DNA of 64,000 bases from Lithobates sylvaticus. Its lineage: Eukaryota; Chordata; Amphibia; Anura; Ranidae. Every line of letters begins with the position of its first letter. Within the stretch, counting starts at the first letter, position 1. The notes beneath the pieces were generated by a model, which saw nothing but the letters and a program-made list of their open reading frames with translations, did not search any database and was not told the origin of the DNA. Made by a program: the position numbers and the translations under genes. Location of the stretch: the NCBI GenBank assembly GCA_028564925.1, contig CM053033.1:82869968-82933967 (forward strand). Reading direction: 5' to 3'. Below are positions 21,060 through 31,984 of the stretch, in pieces.

Positions 21060-22533
21060 TGTTATGTGAATCAACCCCAACGATTTCTATATTTAAGTTT
21101 CTATGCATTACTGTTGAGAGACACAGAGACTACTTAAAATTGGCTATTATACCATTTGCAAATTGGAAGAGAAAAGTATAGAATTGTGGATCTTACTTTT
21201 ATAAATGTATATTGTTTAATTGATCTATTATTTTTATCGTAAGACTTAGTGGTTGAGTTATTACATAATAATTAAACATTGTGTTGAACTTTGAACTTGT
21301 GGTGGTTGAGGAATTCTTCATAGCACGGGTCAGTTTGTGGCATAAGGGGTTACCTTTAATAACAGGTCACTCTTCGGAATGTAATGTCTTGTAGCCTGTG
21401 GTGGACTGACTCATTTCAAGGAAAGCAAAAACAGGTTCACAGGAGCCATTAAGAAGGAAACGGCGGGAGATCCTCCTTCCTCCCACCGCAAAGGTGACTC
21501 CAAGAAAATGATTCAGGTGACCCAGAAAGTTCGCTTTTTCTGGGAAAATTAAAGGAAATCTCTGCTCAGTGGGAAATCCAGGAGTGCTTTAATGAGTAGT
21601 TGCTAAAATAACTGAATAGATAATTTTTTTTCCATTTCGGAACCATTGAGGAGCAGCTTGAATGCTATTTCGGAGCTTTTAATACAAGCTGTGTGTCTGG
21701 GCCCACCTACAGCACCTTATCATGTTCTGTGAGGGCTCATGCAGAAGTAGAGCAGGGAAAGCACCAACTTTTTTTTAATTTTGTCTCAGACAAGAAAGCA
21801 ATAGCTGAATTAGCAGAGTCCCCTAGCAGCACAGAGTATTTCAGGAGAGGATAGATCAGGGCTGCTAAGGCAGTACAGCCAGCCCTTCTGTACCAGGCCC
21901 AGCACCCATCAGTTCAAAAGGGGGGCCCAGGCACCTGCTGAGCCGGAGGTGTGGGTGTACTGTCTTATTGCAGACACTGATCCTCTTCTGCCTCCCCCTG
22001 CAGCGCTGCCAGCTTCTCCTCTTCTTTCCACCTACAGCTGCACTGCAGGGGGATTGGTCCTAGCACATGCACCCCTTCCATTTGTGGTCCAGACCCCCTG
22101 TGTGCCCCTTTTCCCCACAGCACTGCCAGCTTCCCTTCTCTGGGCACATAGGGGAATGTTTCAAGATGGAGAGCGGGGAAAGGGCTGGTAAATATGTGAT
22201 TTAATGGCCCCCTTCTTTCCTGAATGAGCACAGTGAGCAATTGTTACCAATCACCCCTGTGTCTATTCAACACTGAAGCGTAGTAAACTGTGTTAACTAT
22301 GTTTTAGTGTGTGAATGAGCAGATAGCCTCGGAGCGCTTCCTATTCATTCATCTGTGCAGCTGAGGGACTGATAAATCTGTGTCCTCAGACACTTTCAGA
22401 CAGGGGAAGGGGGCCTGGTCAGGTAGGCTGTATGGGGCCCAGCAATTTGTAAAATTGTAAAAAGGGATGTAAAAATGCTGCTTTTAGAAGTGTTTGGTGT
22501 TTTCTTTTCAGCCTCTAAATGCCCCTCTATGTT
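21060..22533. other. 1.5 kb without recognisable genes
   Basis: AT-rich sequence gives way to a C- and G-rich block at 21890-22450. Reading frames there overlap on both strands and have no protein-like motifs. No termini were found. Confidence 0.45.
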
Positions 22534-22706
22534 AGTTGATTTACTATAACTGCAGTGTGCAAAATCTGGTGCAGCTCTGCAGAGAAACCAATCAGCTTTT
22601 AGGTTTTTTTCAAAGCTTATTTAAACAAGCCTATGTTAGAAGCTGATTGAGTATCATGCACGGCTGCACCAAATTTTGCACTCTCCAGCTTTAGTAAATC
22701 AACCCC
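22534..22706. mobile_element. Palindromic MITE with GTTGATTTACTA ends
   Basis: GTTGATTTACTATAACTGCA at the left pairs with CTTTAGTAAATCAAC at the right. Further inward GCAAAATCTGGTGCAGC pairs with GCTGCACCAAATTTTGC, so almost the whole 173 bp can fold. The end word AGTAAATCAAC recurs at 60710 and 62780. Confidence 0.62.
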
Positions 22707-22869
22707 AATGTGTCCATGCACCCATTGACGTTTACAGGCATATTTGAAGAGGAGTGTTTAGAGGCAGAAAAAGAACCACCACATGCGTGTTCAGGAGAGA
22801 AGCATTTGAGGAAAAAAATAAAACAGAACCTCGCTGACAGCTGTTGACTCATCGGTTGTTAAGGACACG

Positions 22870-23236
22870 GTGGCTGGCTTCCTAACCACTTCATATCCCA
22901 CGTATAGTCAAATGACGTCCGCAGATGGGATTTCCCATCCTGGGCGGGCGTCATATGATGTCCGCAGCTTCCCGTCGTCACTGAGGAGCCGATGCACCGG
23001 GCATCCACACAGATCCACATCCTGTCAGGGGAGAGGAGACAGATTGTGTGTTCCTAACATCGTGGCTTCCTAACCACTTCATATCCCACATATAGTCAAA
23101 TGACATCCGCATATAGAATCTCCCATCCTGGGCGGGCGTCATATGATGTCCTCAGCTTCCCACCGTCACTGAGGAGCCGATGCACTGGGCATCCACGTCC
23201 TGTCAGGGGAGAGGAGACAGATCGTGTGTTCCTAGT
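22870..23236 (+). repeat. Tandem duplication of the element's 5' end
   Basis: Two copies of about 180 bp lie head to tail (22870-23062 and 23063-23236), each starting GTGGCTN...TTCCTAACCACTTC and ending CAGAT(T/C)GTGTGTTCCTA. They differ at scattered positions, so the duplication is not recent. Confidence 0.72.
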
Positions 23237-23912
23237 ATATAGGAACACCGATCAGTCAGTGCCGTGCCCCCACAGTTAGAACACACAGTCAGGGAACACA
23301 TTTAACCCGTTGATCACCCCGTGTGTTAACCCCTTCCCTGCCAGTGACATTTACACAGTAATCGGTGGCTATTTATAGCTCTGATCGCTGTATAAATGTC
23401 AATGGTTTAAAAAACGCGTTGGATCTGTCCGCCGCAATCCCGATAAAAATCACAGACCGCTGCCATTACTAGTAAAAATTAATAAAACCACCATAAATCA
23501 ATGACCTATTTTCTAGGCGTTTATAACTTATCAATATACGCGTATTGCGATTTCGTTTTTTCTTACCAAAAATATGTAGAAGAATAAATATAGGCCTAAA
23601 CTGAGAAAAAAATGTGTCTTTTTTGAAAAAAAAAATTGGGTTATTTATTATAGCAAAGTAAAGTAAAAAATATTTTTTTTTTTTCCAAAAATTGACGCTC
23701 TTTTTTTGTTTATAGCGCAAAAAATAAAAACCACAGAGATGAGCACATACCACCAAAAGAAAGCTCTATTTGTGGGGAAAAAAAAACGTCAATTTTGTTT
23801 GGGTAGAGCTTTGCACTACTGCGCAATTGTCAGTTAAATCGACGCAGTGCCGTATCGCAAAAAATGGCCCGGTCAAGAAGGGGGTAAATTCTTCCGGGAC
23901 TGAAGTGGTTAA
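22870..23912 (+). mobile_element. TTAA element family A with duplicated 5' end
   Basis: The right end GAAGTGGTTAA (23902-23912) and left CTAACCACTTCATATCCCA are inverted. The right half carries the family core: CAGTAATCGGTGGCTATTT, CCGCCATTACTAGTAAAAA-like sequence, ACCAAAAATATGTAGAAGAA and ACCACCAAAAGAAAGCTC. There is no transposase gene. TTAA at the right edge and closeness of the left TAA to TTAA fit a TTAA-targeting (piggyBac-like) element; this is inference. Confidence 0.75.
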
Positions 23913-23934
23913 CAACCAGCTATTGAAGGCATTT

Positions 23935-24110
23935 GTGGTGCGGTTTTAACAAGCCAAAAATGCTTGTCAACCGCACTGCGAATGCGCATAGGGCATTTTT
24001 TGGAATCGTTTTTAATGTTCATTAAACACTTCTCAACCGCACCTATTAAAACATATTTACGCTATAGGCATGCATGATGAGCGTCCGTAATTTGAGCAAG
24101 TGTGAACTAA
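23935..24110. repeat. MITE relic
   Basis: GTGGTGCGGTTTTAACAAGC and TTGTCAACCGCACTGCG recur in inverted form as TTCTCAACCGCACC, and the segment ends GAGCAAGTGTGAACTAACCC. Termini do not pair cleanly. Confidence 0.35.
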
Positions 24111-24113
24111 CCC

Positions 24114-24442
24114 ATAAGAGCAGTGTGAACGGCAAGCTTTGGCAAAGCATTTTCAGAGCTTTGTTGAAGCTTTTAAAGCATCATTCAGCCGCAGTTTGTA
24201 AATGTTAAACACAGATCCTAATGGGAGTGCTGATTGCCCCTTCAAACAAGCTTCTACCAGGCTTCAGAAGGTTGTTTGAAGCCTGCTATCAGCTTGCTTA
24301 AAGTGGCAATCAACACTCCCCATGAGGATCTCTGTTCAACATTTTCAATCTGGAGTTGAATGGTACTTTTAAAAGCTTCAACAAAGCTTGCTGACAGCTC
24401 GGCAAATGCTTTGTCAAAGCTCCTTGTTCACACTGCTCTTGT
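24114..24442. mobile_element. Palindromic MITE with AAGAGCAGTGTGAAC ends
   Basis: TAAGAGCAGTGTGAACGGC and CTTGTTCACACTGCTCTTGTA are inverted ends. The inverted pairing continues through AAGCTTTGGCAAAGCATTT / AAATGCTTTGTCAAAGCT and TGGGAGTGCTGATTGCC / GGCAATCAACACTCCC to the centre. TA-like flanks are present. No coding capacity. Confidence 0.68.
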
Positions 24443-24946
24443 AGAAGCTGAAGCCCATGTGAGACAGGCCTATGAAGTGGAAAGAACAGGGAGCTTGAGT
24501 AGTACAGTTCTTCTTACAGCATTGGTGTCACATACTTTTATGTATGATCATACTGTTTTCTATTGCTAATTGGCTCTTAGGAATGCCGGTATCACAGCTA
24601 TTAACACACACTAATGCACTGCACGCCACACAGCTCTCCCCATTACATTAGTCGAGTGCTACAGATTGCTACGTTAAGCATTGTAAACATTAATTATAGC
24701 ACTGGGACATAGCGCCAGTTGTAATGACCGTGGTTCCATGGAGACCCTGTAATGGAAGCCTAAAGTGTTATTTTGTATTTTTTCCCATCAAAATGACGTA
24801 ATGGGTTTATGGAATATTCAATTAGGGTGCTTCGAATGCAACAAAGTTTTATCTGGATTAATGCGTCTTTGGTGAGTTTCTGAACACTATAAAAATCTAT
24901 ATAACTGTATGACTCATGCTTGTACTGTATATTTGAGAGCGTAGAG
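24443..24946. other. No gene seen
   Basis: About 0.5 kb of single-copy-looking AT-rich sequence with no termini or protein-like frame. Confidence 0.5.
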
Positions 24947-25228
24947 CAGGCTTTTTCAGCCAGGGTTCCTCCAATGGTTGCTGGGGGTTCCTTGAGCAAT
25001 GACCAATTTTTGCCTCTCGGATAAGTTCCCAGTGACACCAATGATCTTTTTAGCTACCTGTAGGGGGAAATTCTTCCCCAAGACCACAGATGTAAGGAGC
25101 ACTCTTCCACTGACCATCACACCAACGTATCATGAGCTGTAGACATAACCTTTCTGTCTCAGGGAGCCCCTGTTAAAAATGGCTATTTCAAGGTTTCCTC
25201 AGTGTTGAAAAGGTTGAGAAAGTCTGGT
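24947..25228. mobile_element. MITE with GGCTTTTTCAGCC / GGTTGAGAAAGTC ends
   Basis: CAGGCTTTTTCAGCCAGGGT at the left pairs imperfectly with AAAAGGTTGAGAAAGTCTGG at the right. The interior has GGGTTCCTCCAATGGTTGCT and GGGGGTTCCTTGAGCA, which I recognise from a short frog repeat. No reading frame. Confidence 0.55.
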
Positions 25229-25595
25229 GTAGAGTATGATATTTATTTATCAGTTCATTATAGCCAAGGGGCATAGGATTGCGAGTATTTGTCACTTCTC
25301 TTAGTTATGATGTGGCTCTGTTGGGTGTCGGTGCCCCAAATTTGTTTCTGAGAGCCATCGGTCTAGTTGGCTCGGTCATGGGGCCCTCAAATTCTTCTTT
25401 GTTAGGTCCTCAAAGCCAGAACACATAGGGACCTCTACTGTCAGTAAGATCATATTTGCCATAACCACAAACTCAGGGAAAAAAAAGTCAGTGTCCCCAA
25501 ATCTGAGAATATGGTCCCCGTTAGATTATACATATATTGGTCAATTATTTCCATTTTTAGTCTCAAAAATCAATGTTTAGCCCCCACATAAACAA
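25229..25595. other. No gene seen
   Basis: No terminal repeats, RNA gene or convincing frame between two MITEs. Confidence 0.5.
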
Positions 25596-26024
25596 TAATC
25601 CCCCATACACACAGTCGGATTTCCTGACGGAAAATGTCCTATCGGACAATGTTGTGTGAAATTCCGACCGTGTGTAGGCTCCATCGTACATTTTCCATCG
25701 GATTTTCCGACGGACAAAGTTTTATCTCCTGCTCACAATTTTTCCGACAACAAAGTCCTATCGGACTTTTTCCGATCGTGTGTAGCGAATTCCGACGGAC
25801 AAAGTGCCACGCATGCTCAGATCACATTACAAGACCAAAGCTATTGGCTACTAGCCTCTACGTAGTCCCGTCGTAGGCAACAAACGTCACCACGTTCAGA
25901 ATTATCGGATTTTCCGACAACTTTGTCCGACCATGTGTATGCAACACCAGTGTCGGACAAAATCCGTCTGAAAAAATCTGATGGATTTTGTGGTCGGATT
26001 TTCCGACCGTGTGTACGGGGCATA
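25596..26024. mobile_element. MITE with CCCCATACACAC / GTGTGTACGGGG ends
   Basis: TAATCCCCCATACACACAG and CCGTGTGTACGGGGCATA are inverted ends, with internal TTTCCGACGGACAAAG words repeated in both orientations. It is a 429-bp sibling of 45316-45712. There is no coding capacity. Confidence 0.72.
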
Positions 26025-26057
26025 AGACCACTTGAGGGAAGGTCAGTAGGCATATTA

Positions 26058-26696
26058 CAATCATAGGTGTGCACAGCCTGGGGCAGCCCGTCTATTAAGG
26101 GTGCTCGGGTGCCGCCTCCCCTATCCTTGCCGCCGCCACCCCCTATCCATGCGTATGGCCCCTTTCAGGATGCCGGGCGTATGAATTGCAGTGGCGGGGG
26201 TGTTTTTTAAAGCACCGATTAGAGCCAGAGGCTCTAATAGGCTTCAAAATAGGGTGGACTCCGGGCGCAGAGCATTGCGTTTGGAGCCCACCCAGGTGTG
26301 TTAGAATAGCGAATGAATATTCACTATTCTCACACTGAATCGCCTCTCCACCAATCAGAAATCACGGGTCTGAGACACGTTTCCCTATTGGCCAAAAGGA
26401 GAAGCATTCCAATTGGCCTAGGAGGAAGAGGGAGGAGATGCACGGCGGAAGTCGCTGTGATACCGAGAAGGAGAGCAGGGAAAGGGGGAAGACAACACAA
26501 GTCAGGAAAGGGGAAGCTGTTGCCCATTAGGAAGCGTTGCCCGCCATAGATGGGGTAAGTACCGGGCTCCTAAACGACCGGACTGGGGGGGGGGGGGGGT
26601 TGCGGGTTACCTGATCGACGCCCCCTGCAAGAAATGTACCACCAACCGCCACTGCTATCAGCTTATTGCATTAGGGTGTGTACCCCAAAGCTCGAA

Positions 26697-26753
<57 letters not shown>

Positions 26754-26999
26754 ATGTGTATATACTGATGGTGTCAGTAGAGCAGTAAACGTGTGTCAGT
26801 AGGGCAGTCGACGGTGTCAGTATGTTTTCATTTTAATTATTTTACAATTTACAATTCTATTTTATTTTTAAAAATTTTTTAGCAGCCACATTTAGGGGGC
26901 TTTAGTGAAATATCAGGGGTATAAACAGAAATCTGTGCCACACTGGGTGATTTGGGTGTGCCCAAGCACACCTGGCCCCCCCTGTGCACACGCCTATGA
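26058..26999. repeat. Composite repeat with ATCATAGGTGTGCAC ends
   Basis: AATCATAGGTGTGCACAGCC at the left pairs with TGTGCACACGCCTATGATC at the right. The interior holds a GC-rich insert-like block (26100-26650) with two CCAAT-type words and purine-rich AGGAAGAGGGAGGAG, then GTGTGTACCCCAAAGCTCGA and a (TG)n tract, then a TA-rich part. The core word GTGTGCACCCCAAAGCTCAA recurs at 28961, a fragment of a second copy. Confidence 0.55.
26700..26753. repeat. (TG)n microsatellite
   Basis: About 26 uninterrupted TG dinucleotides lie inside the composite repeat. Confidence 0.97.
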
Positions 27000-27270
27000 T
27001 CACAGTGCACATAAGCTTACCTTTCCAATGTGAGAAGGAGATCCCATGGTCTTCTGTTGCAAATCACATAACATAATAAACATGGCATCAGGTCACATGC
27101 TCTTTAGCAGCTAAGCTTATGTTTTGCCAGCAGGAGCAAAATCTAGCATTCTCTTTAAATCGTTCTGACATTACCGCCTCGAAGCTCCCGCCTTAGTGCA
27201 TATGACCCAGAAGCAAAGTATCTTGTCATAGCAAATGAGTATAGTTCATGCTCATACACATAATCACATT

Positions 27271-27603
27271 GGCCTGTACAGTGTAAACATACTGTTGTAT
27301 TTTAGTGCCTGGGATGTCCTGTTGCTGCATACGTTCACCCATTGACATAAATGCATGAAGGCAGCTATGCACAGCTATGTGCTGCTACTTCTGTAAAGTG
27401 GTACATGTGCACAGATGTAATATCCTAAAAGCACACTACCTACCTGCATTCGGGACATGTCTGTGCGCATGCACCACTCTACACAAGTAGCCGCACATAG
27501 CTGCATACAGTCACCTTCATGCATTCATGTCTATGGGAGAATGTATGCAGCAAAAGGACATCCCAGTCACCAAATTACGCCATCATGTTTACACTGTACG
27601 GGC
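27271..27603. mobile_element. Palindromic MITE with GTACAGTGTAAACAT ends
   Basis: GGCCTGTACAGTGTAAACAT and ATGTTTACACTGTACGGGC are inverted ends. Pairing continues via GGGATGTCCTGTTGCTGCAT / ATGCAGCAAAAGGACATCCC and ATGCATGAAGGCAGCTATG / CATAGCTGCATACAGTC to a centre near 27435. No coding capacity. Confidence 0.7.
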
Positions 27604-27953
27604 GAATGCACCCATGTCTATGAAGCCTTATGCTGAATTGAATTACCTCTACTGTTCCTGATAATATATTTGTTCAGAAATCAACCGCATTCTGAGGTTT
27701 TTTTTTTACTTACAATCCATATAATCCAACATGAATCCAACATGATAAAAAAAATGTTTTACATTTTCTCCATTCTTTGTTGGATCTCTATGCTGCTGAT
27801 CTGCAGCCTCTTTGCAGCCATATACTCCAGCAGTGCCGCTTGTCATTGGGAGGGTTTCCTGCAGTGGTGGCTGGTGCTCAAAATTTTTGGGGGGTGCAAA
27901 CAAACTGAAAAATTCTGAAAAAAAAAAAAACACCAATTGAAGCCTGACTGTGC
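27604..27953. other. No gene seen
   Basis: AT-rich, then GCAGTGGTGGCTGGTGCTC at 27860, a word I associate with ranid repeats. It leads into the minisatellite, so the array may belong to a larger element whose ends I could not define. Confidence 0.4.
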
Positions 27954-28725
27954 CCATCAAACGCAGCCTCTGTGCCCATCAAACGCAGCCTCTGTGCCCA
28001 TCATATGCAGTCACTGTGCCATCATATGCAGTCACTGTGCCCGTCATATGCAGTCACTGAGCCTGTCATATGCAGTCATTGTGCCTGTCATATGCAGCCA
28101 CTGTGCCCATCATATGCAGCCACTGTGCCCATCATATGCAGCCACTGTGCCCATCAATAGCAGCCACTGTGCCCATCAAACGCAGCCACTGTGCCCCATC
28201 AAATGCAGCCTCACTGTGCCCATCAAATGCAGCCACTGTGCCCATCAATTGTACCATCAAACACAGCCACTGTGCCAAACGCAGCCACTGTGCCATCAAA
28301 CGCAGCCTCTGTGCCCATCAATTGCCACCACTGTACCATCAAACACAGCCACTGTGCCAAACGCAGCCACTGTGCCCATCATTTGCCACCATTGTGCCAT
28401 CAAACACAGCCACTGTGCCCATTAAATGCAGCCACTGTGCCCATCAAACGCAGCCACTGTGCCATATCAAACGCTGCCACTGTGCCATATCAAATGCAGC
28501 CACTGTGCCCCATCAAATGCAGCCTCACTGTGCCCATCAAATGCAGCCTCACTGTGCCCCATCAAATGCAGCCTCACTGTGCCCCATCATATGCAGCCTC
28601 ACTGTGCCCCATCAAATGCAGCCTCACTGTGCCCCATCAAATGCAGCCTCACTGTGCCCCATCAAATGCAGCCTCACTGTGCCCCATCTAATGCAGCCTC
28701 ACTGTGCCCCATCTATTGCAGCCCT
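27954..28725 (+). repeat. Minisatellite of GTGCCCATCAAATGCAGCC units
   Basis: About 33 units of 18-25 bp built on CACTGTGCCCATCAAATGCA run for 770 bp. The right third (28500-28710) is the most regular, with a CTCACTGTGCCCC variant of 23 bp. All three plus-strand frames stay open, giving cysteine-histidine-rich translations that are artefacts of the repeat. Confidence 0.93.
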
Positions 28726-29006
28726 GAGCCTCACTTACCTTTACACGCAGCTCCGCTCGGGGCGTGCGTTCCATGGCGCTGCCCACGTCACAGGGAAACA
28801 GGAAGTAACCTCTTCACTTGAACAACAAGGCTCCATTCGCCACTTTGGATTGCGCTGCAAAGCAGGTCAAAAGCCTGCAAATGAAGCGCCTTGTCTGTAA
28901 TCTTGTGATTGCATTGACGTGGCGCTTCCCATAGTGCACTAGTGCACAACCATTCATAGGTGTGTGCACCCCAAAGCTCAAATACACACACACTCTCTTA
29001 TAGATA

Positions 29007-29610
29007 TGTAGCACCATCCTAGTATAGGGGCTAGGATGTGTTGAGTTTGCTTGGACTCTTCCCGCCTCCTACAAACTAGTAGAACATGGGTGGGAGTTGG
29101 GCATGACTATGTAGCAATTCCGGCCAATTACAGGGAAGGTGCCCCTGAGCATGCTGGGGTTAGCCTATATATTCATGGAACATGTGATCTCTGGGTTCCT
29201 TCTCAGATCGTGGAGTACACCAGCCAGGGGTGAGGCAGGCTTGCTGCCCCTGGCACCTGCTGCTATGCAGCCTCAGGTGGGCAACCTGAGGGCCTAAAGC
29301 TTAAGTAGAGGAGTGAGCCCGGTGCTGCTGAAGAGCTGACTAAAGGGGAGCCGTGCCTGAGAGGATCGGTTTGCGACTCCAGTGAGCACAGGCCAAAAAG
29401 CTAGGAGCTGTTCTATTTGGCTACCCCCTCCTGCTAGTACAGTCAGCCGATGGTCCAACTAAAGAGATCACTGGCTAGTGATCCAAAGAGATTTGTCTAC
29501 CTGTCCTTCATTGTAAGAGACTTTGCTCATGCTCTTTATTTCTCCACTACTACACAGAAGTCTACAATCTGCTTTCTGCAAGGGACTTCACCTATTGCTC
29601 AATTCTAGAT
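29007..29610 (+). repeat. Possible solo LTR
   Basis: It starts TGTAGCACCATCC and has a CCAAT word (29114) and a TATATATTC box (29166), in LTR-like order. The 3' boundary and target duplication were not found. Fossil; assignment tentative. Confidence 0.35.
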
Positions 29611-30060
29611 CAGCTAGTCTGGTGATGTCGAAGTTCTGATTGAACGTAACGCGTACGGGGGAGGAGCTACGCATGACGTCACCCACTGCTGCCCTAGGGA
29701 ACTAACACGATTGTTGGCTTTACATGCTGTGTTTTTATCATCTTTATGTGAGTAGTTTGTGTTTGAACACAAAAATGTAATCTTATACTTAAGAGCACTT
29801 AGATCTTTTCTTTCTACCCATGACCTGGCATCCTTGCTGAGATCTAAGGAGACGTGAGAGAAGTTTATGGTCCGTGTTAACCCTTTAGATACCCGCTTGC
29901 ATGATCACCTGTTTGCACAGGGGTCCATGCTATAAGGTGAGAGTGATTAGTTAGAACGGAGGTGGAGGGATTGTCACCCTACTGTGGAAAAAAATGGCTT
30001 ACCTCAGTGCTACAGTTTGAATTTAAAACGTATTTGTGTGAACTGTGAAGTTAAGTCATG
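29611..30060 (+). repeat. Element related to the hammerhead-bearing repeats
   Basis: The word AACGCGTACGGGGGAGGAGC followed by CATGACGTCACCC resembles the sequence that follows the ACGCGT motif in frog foldback repeats. Neither terminus is defined. Confidence 0.3.
29619..29656 (+). ncRNA. Decayed hammerhead-like motif
   Basis: CTGGTGATGTCGAA is followed by a GTTC-TGATT-GAAC hairpin, then GTAACGCGT. This looks like the CTGATGA / hairpin / GAAACGCGT layout at 32907 with substitutions in both core strands, so activity is not expected. Confidence 0.22.
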
Positions 30061-30599
30061 GATTGTGGAAACGAACTAGTGCCGGGTGATTGTATATAGT
30101 GTATACCACATTTACCACTGACTAATGCAGAGTTGCAATGCAAGGAGATCAGCTAAAAGTAGTTGGATCTGTATGTGCGTTATAATTAATTACAATTAGT
30201 CAATAAAACGATTAATCGAACACGAAAATTTTAATCAGTAACAGCCCTACTGATAACCTATGTAAGGCATCATGCACACAGGGCATATGAATTTCTCCTT
30301 GTCCTTTACTCCTGGCAGGAAAAAGCAGCTTAAAAATCGCACCACTTTAATTTTTGTCGATATATTTTTATTACTGTATTAAATGCAGAAAATTGTATGT
30401 TGGACGCTATAATCATACTTCCTGCTTAACGTTTGGTTAAAGTTGAACTCCAAGCAGATATAAAAGACATGCATTAATACAGCTCTGTATTTAGTAATAC
30501 ATAATAATTAGATTTTAGGTCAGTGGGTAGTCCATGCAGGCCATTTAAGAGAGAACACTTGCATTCTATTTTGTAAAGTATAAAGGATCCTTTCCATTA
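30061..30599. other. No gene seen
   Basis: AT-rich with no termini. The stretch 30180-30245 is rich in AATTA and CGATTAATCG words. Confidence 0.45.
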
Positions 30600-31275
30600 A
30601 CATGATAGGATCAATTCTGTCTAGAACCGAAGCAGAGGGACCACCAAGGATTTCCAGTCCAGGGAAATAGCCCACAATGTTGCTACACAGATAGTATGGA
30701 TCAGCCTTTGGTCTCTACACAATATCCCCAGAATAGAGGCTCCCAAGAAGCACATAAGCATTGTTTGGGTCAGAGGAGTACCCGATGTTGCCGAGGCTAT
30801 AGAAAAAATGATGTGTAACACACCGAGGAAAGCTGCTCACAAATTCAATCCCAGAATATATGCTTTAGGAATCCCTGAAGCGGGCACCCACTGAAGTATA
30901 GCCCCAAGATTACTAAGTGTATTTGGGAGGGGGTGGACATGGCCTTCTGGCTTAGTTTGCCCTCTCTCATTAGAGTTGGGGTCTCCCTTCGGGGGAGCCT
31001 CACCTAGTATTTGGGTGGGTCTGTTTCGGCAGACCTTCCAGAGAACGGGGTCTGATTGGTTTCGGCCATGAAGACCAAGTTTTATGTGTCCTTGTCCCTG
31101 TCTGGAGCCTAACGCCCCGGGGGATTCAGGACTAGGTCCTCTGATTTTAGAGGACTTGTGTACCCGTTGCACTTTTTTGTCGCACCTCTTTATGTTGTGC
31201 ACATTTTTTATGCACCGAGTGAATTTTTGAGTGTGTTTTGCACGCCACAGACTTTCAATAAGAAAAAAAAAAAAA
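30600..31275. mobile_element. Possible non-LTR retrotransposon fragment
   Basis: A plus-strand end CAATAAG followed by 14 A (31261-31275) looks like a retrotransposon 3' tail, with a possible coding stretch upstream on either strand (30621-30821 on the minus, about 30640-30890 on the plus). I could not assign either to a known LINE protein block. An ordinary processed transcript copy is also possible. Confidence 0.35.
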
Positions 31276-31984
31276 AGTGTATTTTTTTAAATACAAGCAG
31301 TGCAAGTATTTGATTTTGACCTGGTATCATCCTCTTGATGTACAGCTAAGCTTAAACTGGGAGAGGGAGAAGCAGAACAAAGAGCCAGTTATGCCGCAGT
31401 GCAAGAAGTATGCTGATAGAAGAAGAGAGCAGAGCAACAGAAATGAGCTCAACAATCTGCTGCTTCCCCTATCAATAGCCAGTCACAGGGTAGGGATGGG
31501 GAGTTAGCTTTGAGTACCAGCCTCCATATAGTTCAATGGCATATCCACTTCCTTAGTAAAGATGGCTGTGTGCTTCACCACATGGGAAGTGAGGTCATTG
31601 CATGTGCCGTCAGTTGCATGACTTCACCCTAACGTTTTTCATCCTTGTGATGTCTTCATTTACAGTAAGCTGTGCACCCTCCACATGTCACCACTTCCCC
31701 AAGTTAAAATCTTTTTTCATTTTCTAAAGTTTGGAGGTATGTAAAGCATTTTATGCTGGAATAAAGATGGGAAAAAGGGTTTCTGTAGTCCTAAAATACC
31801 TCCTGTCCTAGGGCGACAATGCTGCTCCTCCAAAGATACATCTAGCACCCTCCTAGATAGGGTGCTAGTAAGGATTAGGGCAAATTTAGTTCTTGTGGCT
31901 CTGCTGTAATCCACAGAGCAGCATGTGATTGCTTTGGTCTGCTCTGAGCTCTGCAGGCTGCAAGTTTGATTTACCTCCAGAATA
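31276..31984. other. No gene seen
   Basis: No termini, RNA gene or protein-like frame. Confidence 0.45.

Noticed and set aside
23405-23416. AAACGCGTTGG word inside a TTAA element, as in the hammerhead motif
   Set aside because: No CTGANGA or stem II upstream, and sibling copies lack the word, so it is chance mutation.
27972-28821. Possible CRISPR-like array
   Set aside because: Units are contiguous and imperfect with no unique spacers, and the genome is clearly eukaryotic; it is a minisatellite.
28070-28900. 276-residue plus-strand frame rich in Cys, His, Pro and Gln
   Set aside because: All three frames of the minisatellite stay open and give the same kind of residue pattern; there is no start context or protein domain, only repeat translation.
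30621-30821. Minus-strand frame resembling the tail of an L1-type ORF2
   Set aside because: The resemblance is loose and the A-tail at 31261-31275 would imply the opposite orientation; kept only as a low-confidence fragment.
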